NCBI GenBank assembly: GCA_038503075.1
Contig: JBCAML010000015.1
Span: forward strand, 1,116,001-1,180,000
Reading direction: 5' to 3'
From: Gyromitra esculenta
Taxonomy: Eukaryota; Ascomycota; Pezizomycetes; Pezizales; Discinaceae
DNA length: 64,000 bases
The position numbers were made by a program, and so were the translations under genes. Below are positions 34,524 to 44,882 of the stretch, piece after piece. Position 1 is the stretch's first letter. Every line of letters begins with the position of its first letter. The notes under the pieces were generated by a model that was not told where the DNA came from, did not search any database, and saw nothing but the letters and a program-made list of their open reading frames with translations.

Positions 34524-37500
34524 TCAAACAACTATCCTATCAACACTATAAACCCCGGCCACCAAACTCTTCCTATAGTTCGCCTCCCGCCCCCACTTCC
34601 TTGCAAGTTCCCTTATCTCTATATCGGCGCCCATTCCGGTTCCTACAAGTCCCCGTAACGTCGCTCCTAGCCCTAATGAAGATTGCGGAGGCGGTGCTAA
34701 CCCTAATGGTAGCAGCGCACTGACTGAGCTTCCTTGTTTTTTCGTGCTGCGTATCGACTTGTTCAGTGTGCGTGGTTTACGGCGTGCTTGGATACGTGCG
34801 ACATGCGCAGCACGGAACGACGGGTCTGCACGTGCAAGACGAGTTTTGCGGGCGGTACGGAGAGTCTTACGGGAATCTTTGTGACGGCGAGCGGGGGTAG
34901 TCGAAATCAGGGCAAGCGCTGTACCTTCACTAACTTTCGGCGATTCTACTTCGGTATCCTTCTCCTGTGCCACAACTTCCTGCGGCAAGGTCTTCTCTGC
35001 ATCCCCCTCGGCTTTCTTCTCCCTCACCTCTAATCTCTTCCTACTTTCCTTCCTTTCCCCCCTCTCTCTCCGTTCCGCCCTCTCCTCAAGTTCCCTCGCG
35101 ATCTTCTCCTTCGTCTCGACCTTCCTCCTCTCAATCGCTACCCTGCGCCAGTCTGCATGTCTAAACATCTCCTCCAAAATCCCCTTCAGTCCCGCCGCCT
35201 CCTCAATTGCATCCACCGCGTCTCCGACTTCTTCATGTAGACCCGTTATGAACTCATCCGCACTATCCACAAGTACTAGCCCGCCGATACCAACACAGTC
35301 CAGCGCAGCTGTAAGCAGCGAGGCCACAATTCCCATATCACCTATTCCAACACCAATATCTTCGTGATGAAGGTCGTCGGCATCATGAATTGACAACTCG
35401 CGACGTAGGAGCTCAATTAGTGTCATGAGATCTTCACCCGATAATCCAGTCTTGAGAGACGAGATGATGATGGATGCCGGGAAGGTATCGAGGCGGATGA
35501 GAGCGAGACGGAGAACTTCGCTGCGAATGACTTTGAGTGCGAGGTCGTCATCGAGGCCAACGGGGCTTAGAGCGGCGGATATGGCGAAAATGACTTCGGG
35601 TGCAGAGATGGTGGAGACGGTAGAGAGTGCCCACTCGAGGGTGCGGAGGGTAGGGTCGTAGGCTGCGAGCGCAGAGACGAGGCTGTTAGAGGTGTGATTA
35701 GGGAGGTGGGTGGATGAGAGGTTTCCAGACTCAGCGAGGTGTTTGATTACGTTTGGTGGGTAGAAGGAAATGGTAAGTGTCTGTTCACCATCGGCAGTAG
35801 TGGTGGGCTCAAAGATGAGTGCTAGAAGGGCGGTGATAAATTGGTGGGAGAGAGACTTCTTAGCTTTATTGAAGCTGAATTCCGGGAGTGGTTTATTGGA
35901 TGTCTCGGCGCCGGTCTCGGAGGGGGCAATATCACCGCTAATCATGGTCGTATCCTCCCCAGCCGATGGCGGAGCTTGGGGGACACCCTTCGGAACCCCC
36001 AAATATGCCCCATAAACCTCCTCAAACTTCTCTACACTTCCTTCTTCCTTTGCCTCTTGCATTTTCGTTATCACCGTAGCTAGTTTAACCTTATCCGAGG
36101 CAATCTTCTTTTGGATCTTTTTCATAGTGGGGTTTCTGCGTTTCTGCGTACTATCCACCTTATCTGCCATGGGTATCTCCAATCCATCGACACCGCGACA
36201 GAGGGAATCAATCAGCAATCCGCTTTTCCTACTTTCTTCCTTGGATCCCTCGCGCGAGATCTGCACTGCGACAATTCCATTTTGGGAGTATCCGATTGCG
36301 AGGTCGAGTTCAGACAGATACGCAGTCAGGAACACACCACCCTTAACTTTGCTACTAGATGTAGACGCAGGCGTAGAGGAACGCGAAGCAGCAGGAGTAG
36401 AGGTTGTAGTAGAGGGGGACTGGATTGGCACACGGGCTTGGAGAGAAGAGAACTTGGTATCGTAGAGAGAGACATGTTCGTCTGTGGCCACTAGCACAGT
36501 AGACGGTGAGATACGAAGTAAAGAACTAGGGGTTGGGTCGTCGGGAGAGGTGGATGAAAGGTGGAGTGAGGAAATGATAGTTGGTATCGTGGATGTAAGA
36601 GAGTACGTAGTTAGTTTCTCTGCAGATAGAAAATTCAGTGTTCCAGTTGGAAAATGGACCGAGAAGACTGATGAGCCTGTGGCATCGTCCTCTGTGGGCG
36701 CAAAACCAGGGAGATTCAAAACTAGAAGCTCGCGAGGAGTATTGGAGTCTTGCAAAGCGGGAATAGAGAAGAGGTGGGCTTCAAAAGTAGCGCCACGACG
36801 GGAAACGGTGAATAGGACTGTGTCTTCGGGTGCTTCTTCCTCTGCAGTGGGCCCTGGGAGCACAATGTCAAGGCGGTTCTTGAGAAGTGCTTTTTTGGCC
36901 ATCATGAGACTAGTAGAAGCCGCATATACCACCTTGTAGTCCTTTTTCCCAGGGTCTACGGATGGCGGTGTGAATTCCCATTTTTCAGACTGGAGATCGG
37001 ATGAAAAACAACGAATATATCCGTCTGCGTAGACTGCAAGTAGGCCCCCTTCAGTGGCTCGTTTTCGCCCAATAGAAAGGTCTTGTAGATAGATTATGTC
37101 CTGGCGAGAATCACTACTGCAGGAGAGAAGGTTGATGGCTTCTGCCTTGTCATCGTTGCTCGAGACGCCGTTCTCTTCCCAGCAGAGGAGCTGCTTCTTG
37201 GGAGTTGATACGGCAGCGTAGGTCCGTCGAGCGAACGACGATATTTTTTTGGTAGTGCGAGAGAATGAAGAAGTTGGAGTGCATGAGAACTTGGTGGTGG
37301 GGGGGAGCGCATATGTAGAGATGATTTGAGTAGATTGAACCTTTGGAATTCGAAAAGAGTCAGTAACTTCTCTAGAGAAAAGGTAGCAACAAGATCAATG
37401 GTATATACATCATAGATATTAACGCCTTCCCCGTCCACAGCGACGACAATCTCAGACGCACCACCTCTTTTCCTTTTTTTGGTGCTCTCAACGGGTGAGG

Positions 37501-37621
37501 TGAAACAGGCACGGTATGTCCCACCTTCCCTATCCTTTGCGCGGGTCTGGTGAAGCGGTTGAGATAGTGGGAAGATTGCGTATGGTGTCGAGAGCGACAC
37601 TGACGACATTGCGATAGCCAT
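34524..37621 (-). CDS. UTP8: U3 snoRNA-associated protein Utp8 (t-UTP/UtpA complex)
   Basis: Exon 1 is 37621-37409 and exon 2 37340-34524, giving 1009 residues. The 68-bp intron ends in CCAAAG with a CTGAC branch site. Joining gives NIYD then VQSTQIISTYALPPTT, a fungal Utp8 pattern (sensed 'VAVDGEGVNIY' strand, basic KKRKRG stretch, then a Cys-containing STPKKQLLCWEE strand). Utp8 belongs to the UtpA subcomplex of the small-subunit processome that binds nascent 35S pre-rRNA; in yeast it also helps tRNA export. The first ~350 residues look like a beta-propeller. The middle is helical, and the C-terminus is long, charged and very basic (KDSRKTLRTARKTRLARADP). It is divergent from RIX7. The assignment is from memory of fungal relatives, so moderate. 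Confidence 0.68.
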
Positions 37622-37837
37622 TGCTAGTTGATGGCGGAACTGGCGAAGACCGTTGAAGACGGTGGTGGGATTGAGAAGTCGTTAATCCCGCGATAACTTT
37701 TTTATTCCGGGTTGCCACGTGACCTGCAGGGTGGTAGTGGGGCTAGCCTTTATCAGTCTCGAAATTCTTTTAGTCGCCCGCTGACAACCTCGCCCGCCAA
37801 AGCAATTCCCAACTGCCATAGCGATTGGACACACAGT
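37622..37837. promoter_or_regulatory. 216-bp bidirectional promoter of UTP8 and RIX7
   Basis: Only 216 bp separate the start codons of two ribosome-biogenesis genes. It contains the E-box CACGTG at 37716-37721 (in context GCCACGTGACC), preceded by a T tract. Such a compact shared promoter predicts co-expression. No RRPE or PAC element was recognised. Confidence 0.6.
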
Positions 37838-40482
37838 ATGCCCCATTACCGGCAGTCGCTTTCCAAGAGCCTTGAGAACAAGGTCCTTGCTCTTGTCCGT
37901 CGCTATGTCGACGATCTTGCAGTCTCCGAAGAGCAGGAAAATGTGCGGTTGTCAGTCTCGAAGCTGTACCAGTATGTCCTCGCAGACGGGGGTGTCCCAC
38001 GACAGAAGAAGGCGAATCTCGAGAGAATGATTGAGAAGGCGATTAATGTATTACGGGAAGAAGGGGAAGGCGAGGACGAGGAGGCTGAAATCGATAGTGA
38101 TTTTGAGGGACTAAATGAAGAAGGACTTATGGAGCCAAAGGTGCGCCGGGGACATCCCGAGTGTATTTCACCTCATGGGCAATTTATTAATTTTATATAC
38201 TGAGTTTTAGAATACAAATGCCGTGAACAAGAAGATCGTGGACATGTGGGGAACAGCAAGCAAGCTCACACCCTCTACTTCAACGTCTACTTCAACGACA
38301 ATCGAAGCTACCACCACCACCACCGCTGCCACAACTCCTGCACCCCCCTCTCCAGCTCCTCGAAAACGAAAAGAGCGCCCAGCCAAAGAAGGCGAATCGA
38401 GCAAGCGCCAAAAGTCTAGCTCCTCCTCCTCAGACCGCTCTGCGCCCACGAATATCAGTCTCAAAGACCTTGGAGGTGTCGACGACATCATCGCAGATCT
38501 CCTAGAGCTGATCGCTATGCCATTAACTCATCCCGAAATTTACACGCACACTGGCGTGCAACCTCCCCGGGGAGTACTTCTGCACGGCCCCCCTGGATGC
38601 GGAAAAACCATGCTGGCCAATGCCATGGCCGGGGAGCTTGGTCTACCGTTTTTGTCTGTTTCTGCGCCTAGCATAGTGTCTGGGATGTCTGGAGAATCGG
38701 AGAAAACACTGCGGGAATTGTTTGAGGAGGCGCGAGAGAAGGCGCCATGTTTGATATTTATGGATGAGATTGATGCCATCACGCCAAAGCGGGAGAGCGC
38801 GCAAAGGGAAATGGAGCGAAGAATTGTTGCACAGCTGTTGACTTGTATGGACGATCTAACGTTAGAAAAGACAGGAGGGAAGGTAGTTATGGTTATCGGC
38901 GCTACAAACAGACCAGACAGTCTAGACCCTGCATTGCGTCGAGCTGGTAGATTTGATCGTGAAATCTGCCTCAACGTTCCTGACGAAATCGGCCGAGAAA
39001 AGCAAGTGATCCATAAAATCTCACTCGGTTTTGATAAAGTATACTAACAGTAACTAGAATCCTTCGGGTGCTATCCCAGAAGCTCCGCCTCTCGGGTGAT
39101 TTCGATTTTAAAGCTCTCGCGAAAATGACACCTGGCTTCGTTGGCGCCGACTTGAATTCGCTCACCGCTGAAGCTGGTACTTTTGCCATGAAGCGGATAT
39201 TTCACACCCTTAAAAGTCCCATTGCAAATCCAAGTATCTCGCAACTTAGACTTGAATCACCTACTCGCCTTACCAATGGCGCCGTAGCTAGTGGTGGAGA
39301 TAGTGGAGATAGAGGCATGGCTATGGAAATCGATGAAAACCCTCACCCTTCTACTACTGAGGCACCCCTAGACACTTCAACGGCTAAAACCGGACCACTC
39401 AGTATCATCCAAAATTTTCTTAAAGCCTACCCCTCTACACTCACAGAGGCCCAACTCGCCCCCCTCACAATCACACTCCCAGACTTTCTCACCGCCCTCC
39501 CTAAAATCCAACCCTCATCCAAGCGCGAAGGCTTCGCCACAGTCCCTAACGTAACTTGGGCCGATATCGGCGCCCTCGCACCTATCCGTATCGAAATGCA
39601 AATGGCAATCGTCCAACCAATCAAACGACCAGAATTATATGCATCCGTAGGAATTACCGCACCAACAGGAGTGCTGCTCTGGGGTCCGCCCGGATGCGGT
39701 AAGACCCTTCTTGCCAAAGCCGTTGCGAACGAGTCCCGCGCGAACTTCATTAGTGTCCGTGGACCGGAACTTCTCAACAAAGTAAGCTCTAATCACAAAT
39801 TCTCACTCGACAATCAAACTAACTCTCCCTACTCTAGTACGTTGGTGAATCTGAACGTGCAGTCCGACAAGTATTTTCTCGAGCCCGCGCTTCAGTCCCA
39901 TGTGTAATCTTCTTCGACGAACTAGACGCGCTAGTGCCGCGACGCGACGACTCGTTATCTGAGAGTAGCGCACGCGTAGTAAATACATTATTGACAGAAC
40001 TCGACGGATTGAATGATCGCAAGGGCATCTATGTCATTGGCGCAACCAACAGGCCGGATGTGATCGACCCAGCGATGCTGCGTCCGGGGCGTCTCGATAA
40101 ACCACTTTTCGTCGATCTTCCTACTAAGGGCGAGAGAGTCGATATCTTGCGTACGCTCACGAAGAAGTGTCCGTTGCAGGATGTGGACTTGGTGCAGCTG
40201 GGAGAAGATAAACGCTGCGACAACTTCTCGGGTGCAGATCTGGCAGCGCTGGTTAGGGAGGCGAGTGTGGCGGCGTTGAGAGCGGCGTGTTTCAAGGGGA
40301 TTGCGGAAGGGGATGAAGGGCAGGGTGTCATGGTTGCAGGACAGGAAGCGGTTGTTGTTACTTGGGGTGATTTTGAGGCGGCGTTTGGTAATGTTAGGCC
40401 GAGTGTGAGCGATGACCAGAGATTACAGTATGAAGAATTGGCTACAAGGTTTGGGTGGGGGAAGACAGTGGGGATTAAGTAG
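37838..40482 (+). CDS. RIX7: AAA-ATPase Rix7/NVL, pre-60S ribosome remodelling
   Basis: Exons 37838-38140, 38211-39001, 39058-39781 and 39838-40482 give 820 residues. Rix7 is a tandem AAA+ unfoldase that strips factors such as Nsa1 from nucleolar pre-60S particles. The N-terminal helical domain begins [21 protein letters not shown] Ser/Lys/Pro-rich linker follows. The D1 Walker [14 protein letters not shown] is near residue 227, with [10 protein letters not shown] after it. The D2 Walker [14 protein letters not shown] is near 575, with [11 protein letters not shown]. The second-region [19 protein letters not shown] is intact. Intron 2 (39002-39057) uses a GC donor (GCAAGT) with branch site TACTAAC; only this choice joins EIGREK to [14 protein letters not shown] in frame. 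The upstream in-frame ATG at 37712 falls in the shared promoter and was not used. Confidence 0.94.
39002..39057 (+). other. GC-AG intron of RIX7
   Basis: 56 bp, donor GCAAGT, branch site TACTAAC, acceptor CTAG. No GT donor nearby keeps frame with a normal intron length. Confidence 0.8.
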
Positions 40483-42174
40483 ATGTTGTGAAATGGGGGG
40501 AGATACCTGTAAATAGAGCGGAGGTTTTAAAAGGGATTTTGTTTACGGTATGATAGAGTTCTGGGCTGGTATGGGACAAAATGTACGGAGTTACGAAAGT
40601 CTAGATATGGCGATTGAAAGAGTGCTGTGCCCTAAGTCAAATACAAGGAAAAAGCCACGGGCTGAAATTTCGTCCTGCAGTCATATATTATCACTCGTGG
40701 AATGTGGGCTGGAACTGGTGCCCAAAGCCGTTCTAGGGTTTGCACCATTCAACTTCTTATAAATTGAAGAGTCCGGGGTGGACGTTCTATAATAGAGGGA
40801 TTCACTGATAAGGATTCCCTTGATCAGATCTCTCGAGGTGTAGTTTTAGGGAATACGATAATCTAGGAATTTTTAATTATATAAGCTATTAGACGCGAAT
40901 ATCGATTTGTGGATGCTCGCCTGAAATTATTTTCGATGATTCTCTGTAACTCACCCAATGTATATTAATAGATAGATCGTACTATAACACAATGCGCAGC
41001 ATAAATACCTCATTATGGTAGTAATTATAGATTAGTATAATCTCCTTGTCGTTTACAAGAAAAATTCATATTATTACCTCCAGCACTCGCCGCTCGAAAA
41101 GTGGTAAGCACAGCAATCACGAGAGCGAGTTGAGCACTTAGAAGGAACTTTGTGACTACAAGTGACACGATCAGGGCTAGGAATGATATCGTTTGGTGTA
41201 ATTGAAGATCCTAGTTTGTATACCAATTGCAATGTGTGCTGCGTCTGACTTCTGTTGATGGATAGGAAATACTGATTGATTGCCTGGCGACCGAGAGAGG
41301 TAGTAGCGAAGTTTCACCTATAGGTCTCTCGAGGCCTAGGTATCTAGATCTGAGGCCTATAGAGATGGTAATCTTGCAATTTTCCCGGGATGTTAGATAC
41401 AAGAACATAACTCATAGTACTTGCTCATAGAAATACTGAATTATCGGCTTCCGGAAGTCCTCAATGAGCTAATTTTTCCCAGGCAAAGCCTGCAGTACAA
41501 ACATCTATTTTTTAGTGGTAACAGAAAGTTAGTACCATTTTCCCAGAGCCTACGCGTACGTACCATGGCGCTGGATTGCACTCTCGCCTCCAGTATTTTC
41601 CACTCAAGGAATTGCGAGCGCAGTAAAATGTTGAATTAGTTGGGCACCGAGACGGCTTTTATGGGCACACCTGTCTATAGTTTTCTCGTCGGTTGTGCAC
41701 TCGGCAGTTTAATATAGTTTGGATCAATAGCTCACGATAGCGGAAGTTATATCCTCTTGATAAGTTACTATGCGTGGTGGTGTTTACGCTTTTGTGTAAC
41801 AGAAGATATACAATACATAGTCATGTGACTATTACAAATTGCGTTTGGTACCATACTTGTCTAATCGGATGCTGGAATCCATAATATTGGGAGGCTTTTG
41901 ATTGAACAAGATATGTCTTGGGTTTTAACATCCGCTCAGGCAACTCTCTCATCCCTTAACCTTATGCTTCTGTGCACATCTAATCTAAATTCGGAAACAA
42001 AGCGCAGAAACCCCTCATCCACAATCGGCCTGCTGCCTATTTTATAAATTGCTTTTCTGGGCTGCTACATCAAGCGACCTTGAAAACTCTACTCCAACTC
42101 CAAATCTTTACGCAAGCTGTGGTTAGATTGAACCGGAAGGTTTAGCAACCACTGTGTTTAGCTAGGCCAGTGGT
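40483..42174. other. Gene-poor A+T-rich stretch
   Basis: RIX7 3' flank, then about 1.5 kb without a supported gene. Short frames (for example 40550-40762, 41421-41639) have no family resemblance. The last ~200 bp may contain an unrecognised first exon of the gene starting in the record at 42175. Confidence 0.5.
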
Positions 42175-43182
42175 GTGCTCCTACGACCCTGCTCACCAAA
42201 TTCGCGAAAGGTGAGCTTCTCGATTACCTTCACAAATCTGAGAGATAGAGACGAAGGCGTCGCCTTGACACATGCTGACCCGCGGGGAGATTTCCTTTTT
42301 GGTCAGCCTGAGCTTACAATGGAGAACGATATGAATTTTGTGATTGAGTTGGAAGACGACCATCTCAGGAACGAAGAACTTGGAACTCCCTGGGGGTTCT
42401 CGAAGTTCTCGCGTGGATCTCCAATTAGCGAAGGTACACCCGCCTTGAGCAACTACGAATCCGAGTCCACCTCCGGACAATCATACCTTTCGTTTGAGTT
42501 TACTACAATACAGCCCCTGGGAGATGGAAAGACGCTTTTCGTTGTACGACTCCATTTTCACCCGACCGTCAACACACAGTTTACAAACGCTATAGTGAAA
42601 TGGGAATTTTTGCCCCCGGACACTTCCACTTCTGATCCAGCGCCGGCCCCAAAAGTAGTTTTGCATGCACCTCGTAAGTCTTACGGCGGCTTAACTACGG
42701 AGAAAAAACGAGTGGTCTGGGGTTTACACCTGCCACTGACCGTTGCTTTCGCGCCCATGGCTACCGGTCTTTCGATGAGTTCTGAACTCGAGACTGAGAA
42801 GGAGTTGGAACAGTCAATGACAATCATTGGAACCGCCCGCGGTTCACCGTTCAGAAAACAGGTTATCTGGACGATACAGGAGAATTCATCGAGCTGCGAC
42901 GGGCTACCTTCCGAGATCCAGCTCGCGGTCGTTGTGGAACATCACGGTCCCGTTCTGTGCAAGGTGGGTGTTAAGGGGACGATCAGTCGTGGTTTCATGT
43001 CGTCTCGTCATCTCCGATCGAAGACTGGCCCGCTGGGAAAAGGGATAATCATAGATGTGGATGCCTACAATGGACTTTTGCGGGATTATGAATTCAAGAG
43101 TGAGTCAGAAGAATGGAGAAGCCTATTAGGGGATTGGACTGGGCAAGTGGATGATGCTCTTCTACCCTTTGGGACATTTTGA
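42175..43182 (+). CDS. Conserved-looking protein of unknown function, 5' end unresolved
   Basis: An open frame of 335 codons follows an in-frame TAG at 42163. It has no ATG before 42319, so either translation starts at MENDMNFVIELEDD (287 residues) or a small upstream exon joins at an acceptor such as CTAGGCCAG just before 42171. Sequence is strand-rich with few long helices: FVVRLHFHPTVNTQ, KQVIWTIQEN, IQLAVVVEHHG and CKVGVKG alternate in a beta-sandwich-like manner, with a Pro/Asp/Ser linker near the middle. No signal peptide, membrane helix or catalytic motif is seen. I do not recognise the family. It lies 1.7 kb upstream of, and on the same strand as, the TPR-CHAT protease, so it is a candidate partner or substrate (inference only). 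Confidence 0.55.
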   Translation: MLLRPCSPNSRKVSFSITFTNLRDRDEGVALTHADPRGDFLFGQPELTMENDMNFVIELEDDHLRNEELGTPWGFSKFSRGSPISEGTPALSNYESESTSGQSYLSFEFTTIQPLGDGKTLFVVRLHFHPTVNTQFTNAIVKWEFLPPDTSTSDPAPAPKVVLHAPRKSYGGLTTEKKRVVWGLHLPLTVAFAPMATGLSMSSELETEKELEQSMTIIGTARGSPFRKQVIWTIQENSSSCDGLPSEIQLAVVVEHHGPVLCKVGVKGTISRGFMSSRHLRSKTGPLGKGIIIDVDAYNGLLRDYEFKSESEEWRSLLGDWTGQVDDALLPFGTF

Positions 43183-43659
43183 GATGCATATTTTGTAATT
43201 TATCAACAACCAGCCATGCGTGTATGCCATGATAAGGAAAATCATTATTTTTATCTATTAACTAGGGTTTTGGGGAGTGTATTCGCGGTCTCGAGAAACG
43301 GTGGCTCCTTGATCCGAAATATAGTCACCCCGGCGCCCAGGAAAACCGGCCGCGCACTAGCTTACTAACAGTAAAAAGATCTGTAGAAAATGGTTTAGCA
43401 AACTTTTTATAATAAAGTCATCTAAACATCGATCTTATACTCTAATGGTACCTTGCATGTAAAGCACTAGCCATTTCATTAACCACCCTAATACTAAAGC
43501 CACTTAAGTTTAGTAGTGATGATATAAAATGTCTTAGTGTAGTCTCGCAATAGACGCTCGTGCGCTAAAACTAGAGAGATTTCACTGGCGCCTGCTTGAT
43601 TGTACGCTGCTTCTACAACAGGACATTAGATACACTCGGTAGTTTTATCTATGCCGTAT
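43183..43659. other. Intergenic stretch
   Basis: 3' flank of the unknown gene; A+T-rich, no gene or repeat recognised before the GATA run at 43660. Confidence 0.5.
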
Positions 43660-44350
43660 TAGATAGATAGATAGATAGATTAATCATACTCGCATCCAAC
43701 CCTAAGCTTATGGCGGCTAGCTAAAAGAAATAAAACAAAACAATTCCAATAACAATTTAATCACTATCCTCTCCACACTCATTCCACGTCGGTCCTCTAG
43801 AGCCCCTCACATAGTTGTACCAGTGAAGATTCCCATGCAAGGACTACGGCTCACCGGGGTTGTTTACCCCCCCAGCTTCCCGTTGCCGTCCGCTTCCTTC
43901 TCCACCAGGAAACCGTCGGGCCTCACCACGTCTCGCATCAATAGCCGAGCGCCTGCTCATGAGCACCGTGACGTTCTCAGCTCTCTCGGTACTAACCAAA
44001 GCCTTGACCCGGTTTCTGCTGGCAGCAGTCCTACCCCAGGAGTCCAGCCCGACAGGTGGCCTAATGAGTCCTAGTACTGCACATTGAAGCATCGCTACCT
44101 CTGCATGTCGAGACACTGGATGTGGATTTGCACCACATAGGAACATCAATCGGTTAGTTTTCAGGATACGGTAGGGGAATACTTCCTGTCTTTAGTGCCT
44201 GGATTTACATCTAGACACCACGCCTCTACCGCTTTCTCTATCCTTTCAAATTCATCTTCATCTTCTTCCTCCTCTGTCTGATTCCGCAATATCATTTCCC
44301 TGCCACACCATACTAGTCTCTTCGTAACCCATTTCTCTCCCCGCATCTAT
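43660..44350. repeat. Dispersed repeat relic, copy B, with an internal insertion
   Basis: Starts with (GATA)n (43660-43680) then TTAATCATACTCGCATCCAA, matching copy A at 3497. The far end (about 44230-44345; minus-strand trace WVTKRLVWCG with an acidic run) also matches copy A. The distance between the two ends is about 640 bp here against about 270 bp in copy A, so roughly 370 bp have been inserted. The inserted part (about 43800-44160) is visibly richer in G+C. Confidence 0.55.
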
Positions 44351-44882
44351 GTCATATTGATAGTAGTTGTATAGTAGTCGAATTGATAAGCGTGCACAGC
44401 AGCATAGAAACAAGGCTAATGCAACGGAGGCCCAAGATTTAAAAATTCAAAATTCAATAAAAATCTAACCACATCAGAAAAAGCTTTTTATAGCTATCTA
44501 ATTTATCACACAGTGAAGCCTTGTATAGGACGCTTTTCCACAAGTTTGAGTCTATCAGCCGTAATAGACTGGTGAAAATGCAGCACGTGTTTATCGATTC
44601 TCGTGCTATAGCTCATCTCATATTAATGACTGCTATCTACTATCTAGAGATATCCCGAGCTCATGACGATGACACCTCCGAAACTTGTGATCCCTTACAA
44701 CTAGCAGAAAGCTTAGTCATAGTTACAGTGTGCCAAGCCTCGACCATCTTTGACTTCGTTCGGCCCTAGCCTAGCACGTTATCCACCGCTCACTAGAGTT
44801 CTGCCTAAAAGCGAACCAAGCCACACAACGACTAACTAGCATATCTAGGAGCGTCACGATATCGGACGAATACTTTAAAGTA
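44351..44882. other. Upstream region of the TPR-CHAT gene
   Basis: About 530 bp, A+T-rich. An 82-codon frame at 44521-44769 has no similarity and was not called. Confidence 0.45.
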
